NCBI GenBank assembly: GCA_025350965.1
Contig: JANXWV010000029.1
Coordinates: 1 to 55,887, forward strand
DNA from: Rhizobacter sp.
GTDB lineage: Bacteria > Pseudomonadota > Gammaproteobacteria > Burkholderiales > Burkholderiaceae_C
Direction of reading: 5' to 3'
Length of the DNA stretch: 55,887 nucleotides
Shown: positions 7,648 through 15,367 of the stretch, in pieces
Layout: every line of letters begins with the position of its first letter
Position numbering within the stretch: the first letter of the stretch is position 1
The notes under the pieces: generated by a model
Told to the model about the DNA's origin: nothing
Databases searched by the model: none
The model's input: the letters and a program-made list of their open reading frames with translations, nothing else
Translations under genes and position numbers: made by a program

Positions 7648-9264
7648 TCAACCCAGCAGCGGCGGTTGGCCGAGCGGCCACGCGTTGCCCCGCTGCAGCG
7701 CCTCGATGCGGCGCGCGGTGGGCGCGCCGTCGCTGTGCCACGCGCCGCGCGCCAGCACATCGGCGAGGCTCTTCACATGGCCCAGGTGGCCGCCGAGCGC
7801 GGCGTACTCGTCCATGCGCATGCTGAACTCGAGCGGCGCCACGATGGCCGGCGTGGGCACGCTGCCAAACGCGTTGTCGGGCATGCGCGCCACGTCCACC
7901 ATCACGGTGATGCCACCACCTGGCCACACATAGGCAGGCGCGCCGCCACACGTCACGTTCACGAACGCCTGCTTGATGCGCTGCGTGAGCCGCACCGGGT
8001 TGTCGGTGACGCCGGCGCGCAGGCTGCCGCCGGCACCGCCGACGAACAGCACGGTGGCAAGCGACGGCTCGCAGTTCTCGCCGATGCGCTCGACCACGGC
8101 GCGCACGGCCTCGGGCATGGCGGCCGGCTGCGGCACGAGCGCAGCGTCGAGCACGAACCACGCGGCGTGCTCGCCGGTGGTCGAGACCATCAGCAGCGTC
8201 TGCCCCGGCACAGCGGTGCCGGCATCGAAGCCCTCGATGATGGCGAGCGGGTCGGCGAGGTCGGTGCCGCCCCAGCCGGTGCCGGGGTTGGCGACCTGGA
8301 AGTAGCGCCCCGGCGTGCTCTTGCGCCCGCGGATGCGCACGCCCGAAGGCCGCATGGCCAGGCAGCGCCCGGCCTGGTGCTGGGTGAGCACGCCGGTGAT
8401 GTGGTCGTCGACCACCACCACCTCGTCGGCCAGGCCGGCGAACTGCTTCGCGAAGATGCCGACCGTGGCCGAGCCACAGCCCACGCGCATGCGCTGTTCT
8501 TCGACGCCGTTGACGATGGGCGCGCGGCCGGCCTGCACCACGAGCTGTGCGCCGCCGTCGATGCTGAGCTCGACCGGCTGCTTGTTGCCGAGCGCGAGCA
8601 TCGCCTCGACGGTGACGCGGCCTTCCTTCTTGCTGCCGCCGGTGATGTGGTGCACGCCGCCGATCGACAGCATCTGCGAGCCGTACTCGGCGGTGGTCAC
8701 ATGGCCCACCACCTCGCCCCGGTGCCGCACGTTGGCTTGCTCGGGGCCGAGCCAGCGGTCGGTGTCGATCTTCAGCTTGTGGCTGCAGTAGCTGAAGATG
8801 CCTTCGGTGACGACGGTGACCATGTCCACACCGTTCACCGCCGACGCAACGATGAATGGCGCAGGCTTGTAGTCGGGGTAAGTGGTGCTGCTGCCGATGC
8901 CGGTGACGAACAGGTCTTCGGTGGTGACCGGGGCGATGGCCGCCTCGCCGGGCGCGCGTGCGGCGAACGGCACGAGGGGGGCAGCGGCGCCCACGGCATC
9001 GGCATCGGCACTGTCCAGCGCCTTGCGCAACAGCACCACCGGATCGACGCGGACGAGCACGCCGCCCGCATTCGCATAGCGATCACACGCGCCGGCGCGG
9101 CCGGGGGAGATCTGGCACAGCACCGGGCAGGCGTTGCACTCGACCTTGCCGGCCGCCACACGATCATTCGGTGAACGCAGGTTGTCGAGTGACGGCGTTG
9201 ACGCGCCTGGTGCCGGCACAGGCAGGGTGTCGGGCAGGCCGTCGGTCTTGGTGTGCTCGGTCAT
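7648..9264 (-). CDS. 6-hydroxynicotinate reductase
   Basis: Predicted to reduce 6-hydroxynicotinate to 1,4,5,6-tetrahydro-6-oxonicotinate. The 538-residue protein carries an N-terminal four-cysteine motif (CNACPVLC...GACDRY, residues about 41-60) suited to an iron-sulfur cluster, followed by family blocks such as TTEDLFVTGIGSSTTYPDY, MVTVVTEGIFSYCSHK and MRVGCGSATVGIF. The protein family name is recalled from annotation of proteobacterial homologues. The E. barkeri enzyme is an Fe-S flavoprotein with covalently bound flavin. The ATG at 9264 is preferred because an upstream in-frame ATG at 9309 falls inside a palindrome that is probably an operator. First gene of the minus-strand operon and divergent from a TetR gene. 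Confidence 0.75.
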   Translation of the reverse strand: MTEHTKTDGLPDTLPVPAPGASTPSLDNLRSPNDRVAAGKVECNACPVLCQISPGRAGACDRYANAGGVLVRVDPVVLLRKALDSADADAVGAAAPLVPFAARAPGEAAIAPVTTEDLFVTGIGSSTTYPDYKPAPFIVASAVNGVDMVTVVTEGIFSYCSHKLKIDTDRWLGPEQANVRHRGEVVGHVTTAEYGSQMLSIGGVHHITGGSKKEGRVTVEAMLALGNKQPVELSIDGGAQLVVQAGRAPIVNGVEEQRMRVGCGSATVGIFAKQFAGLADEVVVVDDHITGVLTQHQAGRCLAMRPSGVRIRGRKSTPGRYFQVANPGTGWGGTDLADPLAIIEGFDAGTAVPGQTLLMVSTTGEHAAWFVLDAALVPQPAAMPEAVRAVVERIGENCEPSLATVLFVGGAGGSLRAGVTDNPVRLTQRIKQAFVNVTCGGAPAYVWPGGGITVMVDVARMPDNAFGSVPTPAIVAPLEFSMRMDEYAALGGHLGHVKSLADVLARGAWHSDGAPTARRIEALQRGNAWPLGQPPLLG

Positions 9265-9305
9265 GGGGGGTCGGTGCGCTCTTTCGCCGGATGAAGTTTC
9301 ATGTA

Positions 9306-9324
9306 GCATTCACTGAACGAATGC
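9306..9324. promoter_or_regulatory. Candidate TetR operator in divergent promoter region
   Basis: A 19-bp inverted repeat GCATTC-ACTGAAC-GAATGC with perfect 6-bp arms lies 42 nt upstream of the reductase start and 75 nt upstream of the tetR start. Length and symmetry match typical TetR-family operators. It is the only clear palindrome in the 134-bp divergent region, so it probably controls both the catabolic operon and the regulator gene. Assignment is inference from position. Confidence 0.55.
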
Positions 9325-9398
9325 CCGGCCGATGCTACAGGGCAGGCCGCTCGCACGCAACCGCACGCACCACGTCGCAACCCCCACGCCATGCATCC

Positions 9399-10097
9399 AT
9401 GAGCACCAAAGCACCTGGCGTGCGCGCGCTGGCGGCGGCCGCCACGCGGGACAGCATTCTTCGCGCCGCGACCAAGGTGTTCGCGAAGCATGGCTACGCG
9501 GGTGGGCGGGTCGAGCAGATCTCGAACGCCGCGAAGTCGTACGACCGGATGATCTACTACTACTTCGGCAGCAAGGAGGGCCTGTTCATCGCGGTGCTTG
9601 AAGCGCTGTACCAACGCTTCAACGAGGCCGAGTCACAGCTCGTGCTCGACCGCTCCAAGCCGGTGCAGGCGCTGCGCGACGTCATCGGGTTCATGTGGGG
9701 CTACTACCAGCGCAACCCCGAGTTCATCACGCTCTTGAACAGCGAGAACCTGCACGCCGGCGCGCACATTGCGAAGTCGCTGCGGGCGCGCGAGTATTCG
9801 TCACCGGCCATCGCGGTGCTCGGCGAAGTGCTGAGCCGCGGCGCGGCGCTGGGCGTGTTCCGGTCCGATGTGGCCGCACGCGACGTGTATTTGATGATCG
9901 CCTCGATGGGTTACTTCTACCTTTCGAACCGTTACACCTTGTCGGCGTTCCTCGGCGAGCCGCTGCAGGCGCCCGAGGCGCTGGCGCACTGGGAGGGCTT
10001 CATCGTGGACGCGGTCATGCGCACGGTGGCGAAGGCTCCGTCCGGTCAGGGAAAACTCGGGTCAATGCCCCCTCGATTGAGGGATTCGCGCATGTAG
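9399..10097 (+). CDS. TetR/AcrR family transcriptional regulator
   Basis: A 232-residue one-component regulator. The N-terminal HTH is clear: RDSILRAATKVFAKHGYAGGRVEQIS, then KSYDRMIYYYFGSKEGLFIAVLEALY, the usual TetR recognition-helix ending. The C-terminal part looks like the TetR_C domain of the RutR-like type (YYQRNPEFITLLNSENLHAG), a subgroup that includes regulators of pyrimidine and N-heterocycle breakdown. It is transcribed away from the reductase gene over a region with one perfect palindrome. The likely effector is a pathway intermediate such as nicotinate or 6-hydroxynicotinate; this is inferred from position. Confidence 0.88.
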   Translation: MSTKAPGVRALAAAATRDSILRAATKVFAKHGYAGGRVEQISNAAKSYDRMIYYYFGSKEGLFIAVLEALYQRFNEAESQLVLDRSKPVQALRDVIGFMWGYYQRNPEFITLLNSENLHAGAHIAKSLRAREYSSPAIAVLGEVLSRGAALGVFRSDVAARDVYLMIASMGYFYLSNRYTLSAFLGEPLQAPEALAHWEGFIVDAVMRTVAKAPSGQGKLGSMPPRLRDSRM

Positions 10098-10264
10098 ATT
10101 TGGCACATAACGTGCGTATTCCATTTGATCCACGTCAGCCCTGCGCAGCACAGCGTCAACTCTTCAACACGGTTGGCGGCGTACGGGGAATTGCAGCACC
10201 AATCCGTACTGCCTGACTGGGTTTGCCAGCCCGCGAATGTTCGCGTCCTTACCAAGGAGTTCCC

Positions 10265-10951
10265 ATGAAAAAAATGATTCGGCAGCTGTACATCAGCGCC
10301 GCAATCGCCGGCGCCGCACTGTCACCACAGGTCCACGCGGCAACCGTGATCGATTTCGAGTCGGCAGCCTTGACGGGCCTGTATTTCAGCGGCGACAGCT
10401 TCACCCAGAACGGCTTCAAGATGACCGTCGGCTTCGACGCCGGCATCGTCGACAACGCGGGCGCTTTCCTCTCTGGGGCGCCGACGGGCAACGCCACGCA
10501 GTTCTATGCCCAACTCAACGAGGGCGAGCTGATCCTCGAACGCGAAGACGGCGGCCTGTTCAGCCTCGATGGGTTCGACGCCGCGTTCGCACCGCTGAGC
10601 CCGCAGGCGTCTGGCACCACGGTGCTGGTCGCGCTGGCCACGTTCGGCGATGGCACCGTGGGCGGCCTGGGCTTCCCGTTCCTGGGCAGTGGCAGCGACC
10701 ATTTTCCCTTCGGCAACTACAGCAACGCCGCTGACTTTTCGAGCTACACCAACGTGAAACAGATCGAGTTCTTCGCCTGCTCCTACGACGGCACGAGCTT
10801 CTGCACGACGCCGCTCAACAACAACGGCCAGTTCGCGCTCGACAACGTCGTTGTCACGTCGGTCACCTCGGTGCCCGAGCCCACGACCGTTGCGCTGTTC
10901 AGCCTGGGCCTCGTTGGCCTGGCCCTTCGCAGCCGCCGCGCGGCCCGTTGA
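10265..10951 (+). CDS. PEP-CTERM sorting-domain protein
   Basis: Exported surface or matrix protein of 228 aa. The N-terminus MKKMIRQLYISAAIAGAALS...VHA is a signal peptide, and the mature part starts ATVIDFES, a beginning shared by many PEP-CTERM proteins. The C-terminus has the sorting signal VPEPTTVALFSLGLVGLALRSRRAAR: the PEP box, one hydrophobic helix and an arginine tail. Exosortase EpsH/XrtA-type enzymes process such tails; none is in the window. AAGGAG 7 nt before the ATG fixes the start. Its stop is followed after 26 nt by the subtilase start, so the two are probably one transcription unit. Role unknown. Confidence 0.88.
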   Translation: MKKMIRQLYISAAIAGAALSPQVHAATVIDFESAALTGLYFSGDSFTQNGFKMTVGFDAGIVDNAGAFLSGAPTGNATQFYAQLNEGELILEREDGGLFSLDGFDAAFAPLSPQASGTTVLVALATFGDGTVGGLGFPFLGSGSDHFPFGNYSNAADFSSYTNVKQIEFFACSYDGTSFCTTPLNNNGQFALDNVVVTSVTSVPEPTTVALFSLGLVGLALRSRRAAR

Positions 10952-10977
10952 ACGCACCCACCGACAAGGAGTCCTCG

Positions 10978-13900
10978 ATGACCCATACACGTACTCTTCT
11001 GGCGATGAGCCTGCTGGCCGCGAGCCTGGGCGCACACGCCCAGACCGCGGCCAAGAAGGTCTACATCGTCCAACTGGCCGACGCGCCCGTGGCCACCTAC
11101 GCCGGTGGCACGTCCGGCATTGCCGCGACGCGGCCTGCGGCCGGCAGCAAGATCGACAGCGCAGCACCGAATGTGCGCGCCTACGCCAACATGCTGTCGA
11201 TCAAGCGCAGCACCGAGCTCGCCAAGGCCGGCCTGAGCGCCGTGCCGATTCACACCTACGTCTACACCTACAACGGGTTCTCGGCACTGCTGACCGACGC
11301 CGAAGCGCAGGCGCTGAAGAAGTCGGCGGGCGTGACTGCGGTGGTGCCCTCGGCCCTGCACACGCTGGACACGACCCGCACGCCGGCCTTCCTGGGCATC
11401 AGCGGTGCGGGGGGCCTCTGGTCGCAGCTTGACGGCGCGTCCCGCCTCATCAAGGGCGAAGACGTCATCATCGGCGTGATAGACACCGGCGTCTGGCCCG
11501 AGAACGCGTCGTTCGGCGACAAGGTCGACGCACTGGGCAACCCGGTGGCCTACACCGGCGCTGGCACCTCGGCCTACGGCCCGCCGCCCGCCAAATGGAA
11601 GGGCACCTGTGTGACCGGCCAAGGTTTCACGGCGGCGATGTGCAACAACAAGCTGATCGGCGCGCGGTACTACGGCGACGCCTTCTTTGCAGGCGTGGCA
11701 GCGAGCAACGGGGCCTACACGCTGAACCCGCGCACCGAGTACGTTTCGCCGCGTGACGGCGACGGCCACGGCACGCACACCGCGTCCACGTCTGGCGGCA
11801 ACAACGGCGTTGACACGGCGGTGAACGGTACGGCCATCGGCAAGATTTCGGGCATTGCACCGCGCGCCCGAGTCGCCGTCTACAAGGCGCTGTGGAGCAC
11901 CAACACCACCCCGACCAATGACGGCGGCACCACGGCCGACATCCTGAAGGCGATCGACGATGCCGTGTCTGACGGTGTCGACGTGATCAACTACTCGGTC
12001 AGCGGCACGCAGACCAACTTCGCCGACCCGATCGAGATCTCGTACCTGAATGCGGTTGCAGCGGGCGTGTTTGTGTCCGCATCGGCGGGCAACAGCGGGC
12101 CTGCCAATCAGGTCGCGCACATCAGCCCCTGGATGATGACGGTCGCGGCCTCCACGCACGACCGCCAGGCACTGGCCGACTTCACCACCGGCGACAACGT
12201 GCGCCACAGCAACGGTGCCTCGGTGTACGGCAGCGTGCTGACCGGCCCGGTCGTGCTGGCAGCAAGCATTCCCGCGTCGGGCGCAGCGGTCGCCGACGCG
12301 CAGCGCTGCTTCGCGAACGCACTCGATGCCACGCTGGCGGCCGGCAAGATCGTCGTCTGCGACCGGGGCGTCAGCGCCCGCGTCGACAAGAGCGCCGAGG
12401 TCAAGCGCGCTGGCGGCTCGGGCATGGTGCTGGTGAATGCCAGCGCAGCGGCTGACAGCCTGGTTGCCGATTTCCACTCGGTGCCGGCAGTCCATTTGAA
12501 GCTGGCCGAGCGTGCAGCGATTTACGCCTACGCCGCAGGTGCGACACCCACCGGCACGATCTCACCACCGGCCGCTCCGCCGCCCGTGGTGGCCCCGGTG
12601 ATGGCCGACTTCTCGTCGCGTGGCCCGAACAAGGCCAACCCGAACATCATGAAGCCGGACATCACCGGTCCGGGTGTCGACATCCTGGCGGCCTTCACCA
12701 ACCAGGCGCAGACCCAGGCCGAGCACGACGCAACGATTGCCGGCACCTTCACGCCGCCGGCGAACGCGAACTCGCTGTCTGGCACGTCGATGTCGAGCCC
12801 GCACGTGGCAGGTGCCGCCGCGTTGCTGCGCCAGATGCACCCGACCTGGTCGGTCGCGGCGATCAAATCGGCGCTGATGACCACCACGACCGGCGTGAAG
12901 CTGGCCAGTGGTGCTGCCGACCCCGACCGTTGGGGCTATGGGGCGGGCCACATGAACCCGAACGGTGCGGGTTCGCCGTCGCTGGTCTATGACGCTTCGC
13001 CGGCGGACTACGGCCGCTTTCTGTGCGGCCTGAGCCTGGCACCGCCTGCAGGCATCGGCAGCTGCGCGACCCTGGGGTCGGTCAAGGCGCAAGACCTGAA
13101 CCTCGCGTCGATCACGGCGGCCGGCGTCATCGGGCAGATCACCATCCCGCGCAGCGTCACCAACGTGTCGGGAGCGACGGGTACGTTCCTCGCCAGCGGC
13201 GCGCTCGACGGGTATACCGTGGCCGTGGCGCCGTCCACCCTGACCCTGGCCGCTGGCGCGACCGGCAACTTCACGGTCACGCTGACCCGAACCACAGCGC
13301 CGCTTGGCACCTGGGCGTTCGGCAGCTTGACCTGGAGCGATGGCGTGAAGAACGTGGTCAGCCCGCTCAACGCACGTGCGGTCGGGTTCTCGGCTCCTGC
13401 CCAGATCACCGATGTTCGTGTTTCGGGCTCGGGCAGCAAGGTGGTGCCGGTGGTGTCGTCGTACACCGGCACGCTGGCGGTTTCGCCGGTCGGCTTGGTG
13501 CCGGCCACGCGCAACACGAACAGCATCACCACCGGGTCGACCCAGTGCTACGACGTGGCGGTACCAGCGGGTGCGCAGGTGGCGCGCTTCCAGCTGTTCA
13601 ATGCCGACACATCGGTGGCGGCCGACCTTGACCTGGAGGTGTTCAACGGCCCCTTGGGGACGGGCACCAGCGTGGGCGCCAGCGGTGGCGGTACGTCGGA
13701 CGAAGTGGTCACGCTGGCCGCTCCCGCCGCAGGCACCTACTCTGCTTGCGTGACGGCCTTCGCGGCAGCCAGTGGTGTCACCTACACGCTGTCGAACTGG
13801 GTCGTCGGCCCGGCCGTCGGCCCGCAGACGCTGCGTGCCAGCGCACCGACCAACGTGTTCGCCGGTGGCGGCGCGTCGGTCGGCCTGGGCTGGAATGTGC

Positions 13901-14004
13901 CGGCGGGTGCGCGTTACCTCGGCAACCTGACCTACATCGACACGCGGGTGGCCGGTTCGCCGGTGACCATGGGCTCGTCGATCGTCTTCGTCGACAACCA
14001 CTGA
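10978..14004 (+). CDS. Secreted S8 subtilisin-like serine protease with PA domain
   Basis: A 1008-residue secreted protease. In order: signal peptide (MTHTRTLLAMSLLAASLGAHA), an I9 propeptide-like region (about 25-130), and the S8 catalytic domain with D169 (GVIDTGVWPE), H264 (GDGHGTHTAS), N372 (SASAGNSGP) and S604 (SGTSMSSPHVAG). A PA domain is inserted at about 440-520, as in plant-type subtilases. A Fn3-like domain (about 735-805) and a C-terminal beta-rich, pre-peptidase-like segment follow. AAGGAG precedes the ATG at 10978. It lacks its own PEP-CTERM tail although it follows a PEP-CTERM gene. A strong intrinsic terminator lies 55 nt downstream. It likely degrades extracellular protein. 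Confidence 0.93.
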   Translation: MTHTRTLLAMSLLAASLGAHAQTAAKKVYIVQLADAPVATYAGGTSGIAATRPAAGSKIDSAAPNVRAYANMLSIKRSTELAKAGLSAVPIHTYVYTYNGFSALLTDAEAQALKKSAGVTAVVPSALHTLDTTRTPAFLGISGAGGLWSQLDGASRLIKGEDVIIGVIDTGVWPENASFGDKVDALGNPVAYTGAGTSAYGPPPAKWKGTCVTGQGFTAAMCNNKLIGARYYGDAFFAGVAASNGAYTLNPRTEYVSPRDGDGHGTHTASTSGGNNGVDTAVNGTAIGKISGIAPRARVAVYKALWSTNTTPTNDGGTTADILKAIDDAVSDGVDVINYSVSGTQTNFADPIEISYLNAVAAGVFVSASAGNSGPANQVAHISPWMMTVAASTHDRQALADFTTGDNVRHSNGASVYGSVLTGPVVLAASIPASGAAVADAQRCFANALDATLAAGKIVVCDRGVSARVDKSAEVKRAGGSGMVLVNASAAADSLVADFHSVPAVHLKLAERAAIYAYAAGATPTGTISPPAAPPPVVAPVMADFSSRGPNKANPNIMKPDITGPGVDILAAFTNQAQTQAEHDATIAGTFTPPANANSLSGTSMSSPHVAGAAALLRQMHPTWSVAAIKSALMTTTTGVKLASGAADPDRWGYGAGHMNPNGAGSPSLVYDASPADYGRFLCGLSLAPPAGIGSCATLGSVKAQDLNLASITAAGVIGQITIPRSVTNVSGATGTFLASGALDGYTVAVAPSTLTLAAGATGNFTVTLTRTTAPLGTWAFGSLTWSDGVKNVVSPLNARAVGFSAPAQITDVRVSGSGSKVVPVVSSYTGTLAVSPVGLVPATRNTNSITTGSTQCYDVAVPAGAQVARFQLFNADTSVAADLDLEVFNGPLGTGTSVGASGGGTSDEVVTLAAPAAGTYSACVTAFAAASGVTYTLSNWVVGPAVGPQTLRASAPTNVFAGGGASVGLGWNVPAGARYLGNLTYIDTRVAGSPVTMGSSIVFVDNH

Positions 14005-14059
14005 TCCCAGCGAGGGGTCCTGAGGGGTCTGCCGATCCCTCAAGCCGCGTTCATACAGA

Positions 14060-14083
14060 GGGGCCGCATTGCGGCCCCTTTTT
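14060..14083 (+). terminator. Rho-independent terminator after the subtilase gene
   Basis: Perfect 8-bp stem GGGGCCGC/GCGGCCCC with an ATT loop, followed directly by five T residues. It ends the PEP-CTERM/subtilase transcription unit. Confidence 0.88.
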
Positions 14084-14126
14084 CATGGCTTGTCGTGGCG
14101 GGGCGCGGCGTGAGAGCAGGCTGCGC

Positions 14127-14603
14127 TCAAACCGCGCTGCGGCCGCCGCCCTGCCCGAGCTGGCAGGCGCGCCGGCCGTCACCGTCACGTGGCCGGCACA
14201 CGGCGCCGGGGTCGGGTGTCACGGCGCAGTTCGAGCGCAGGCTGCTCCGTTCGTTCTCTGCCCTGCGTGCGTCGCGATGGCGCGCTGCGAGCGCAGCCAG
14301 TGCGTCCGGCTTTGTCGCTGCGCTCGACCACGCGACGTAGGCCTCCGGCCCGCCGCACGGTTTGTCGCCGATGCCCACGGTGTGGCATTGCTCGGCCGTG
14401 TCGCACGCCGCGTCGCCGATCAACAGGACGATCTGGCCCAGCAACGGCGTGCTGTTGCCGTCTGCACGCACAGGGGTGGCGGCCAACGCAAAACCGGGCG
14501 CGAGCGCCGCCGTGGCCGCCGGCCATGGCGGGTTCGTCGTGCAGGCGCCCAGCAGGGCGGACAGCGCCCAGGCGAGCATGGGCCTGTTCAGAGATGGGTT
14601 CAT
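14127..14603 (-). CDS. Hypothetical lipoprotein
   Basis: A 158-residue protein that I do not recognise. The start MNPSLNRPMLAWALSALLGACTT gives a lipoprotein signal with lipobox LLGAC. The mature part contains several cysteines (DAACDTAEQCH, DKPCGGPEAY, SNCAVT, AVCRP), suggesting disulfides in the periplasm. It is convergent with the subtilase gene and divergent from the cyclic-nucleotide-binding-domain gene. Longer upstream readings to 14783 lack sense. Codon third positions are GC-rich as in neighbours. Function is unknown. Confidence 0.6.
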   Translation of the reverse strand: MNPSLNRPMLAWALSALLGACTTNPPWPAATAALAPGFALAATPVRADGNSTPLLGQIVLLIGDAACDTAEQCHTVGIGDKPCGGPEAYVAWSSAATKPDALAALAARHRDARRAENERSSLRSNCAVTPDPGAVCRPRDGDGRRACQLGQGGGRSAV

Positions 14604-14764
14604 GGCACGCTGACTCGGTGTGAATTCGGTGAGAACTCGTTGTGAGATGAAGGTCGAGCGCCCATGATCCCCCAAAGCAACCTGCGGGCTGCGCCTTCGG
14701 CCGTGATGACCAGCGCCGTCGGTGCTACTGTTGCGCACTCCAGTGCCTGCACCCTGCGCCCGCC

Positions 14765-15361
14765 ATGCCCGAACCCACCCCACCCAAAGTGCCAGCCCAG
14801 GCCATGCCGGCCAACGGCTCGCGTCCCGTCAACGACACGCCCGACCTCGCCGACCTGGCGACAGTGCTGCTGCGCACGCCTACCGCGCTGGCGCAACTCG
14901 GGCCGGAAGAAGCGCGCTGTGTGGTCGACTACATGCGCCTGGTGGCCTTTCCGGCGGGTGCCATCATGCTGCGCGAGGGCGACCAGGCGCGCACCAACTA
15001 CCTGCTGCTCGTGCTGAGCGGCGAAGTCACCGTCGACAAGGCCGATGCCTCGCCGACCGAGGTACTGTCCCTCTCGGTGCTTGGCCCCGGCAACGTGATC
15101 GGCGAGATGGGCTTGCTCGATGGCGCGCCACGGTCCGTCACCTGCCGCGCTGCCACGCCGATCCAGGCTGCCGGGCTGTCGCGCGACGCGCTCGAGCTGC
15201 TGATCGATGAACAGCCCCGCGTGGCGGCCAAGTTGATGGTGGCGTTGTCGCAGCGCATGGCCGAACGCATGCGTGCGCTCGACGACCAGCTCGGCATGTA
15301 CGGGCAGCTGACGGCCGCGATGCAGGCCGAGATCACGGCCCTCAAACAAGCGAAGCGCTGA
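14765..15361 (+). CDS. Cyclic nucleotide-binding domain protein without DNA-binding domain
   Basis: A 198-residue protein with one CNB/cupin-like domain at about 40-160: FPAGAIMLREGDQARTNYLLLVLSGEV and the phosphate-binding-cassette-like VIGEMGLLDGAPRSVTCRA. The C-terminal 35 residues form a helix (MAERMRALDDQLGMYGQLTA), possibly coiled coil, and there is no winged-helix DNA-binding domain as in Crp/Fnr. It ends 6 nt before the enamidase ATG, so the two are co-transcribed and probably translationally coupled. A role as a ligand-sensing partner is conceivable but unproven. The E of GEMG and the R of PRS fit cyclic-nucleotide binders. Confidence 0.82.
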   Translation: MPEPTPPKVPAQAMPANGSRPVNDTPDLADLATVLLRTPTALAQLGPEEARCVVDYMRLVAFPAGAIMLREGDQARTNYLLLVLSGEVTVDKADASPTEVLSLSVLGPGNVIGEMGLLDGAPRSVTCRAATPIQAAGLSRDALELLIDEQPRVAAKLMVALSQRMAERMRALDDQLGMYGQLTAAMQAEITALKQAKR

Positions 15362-15367
15362 ACAGCC

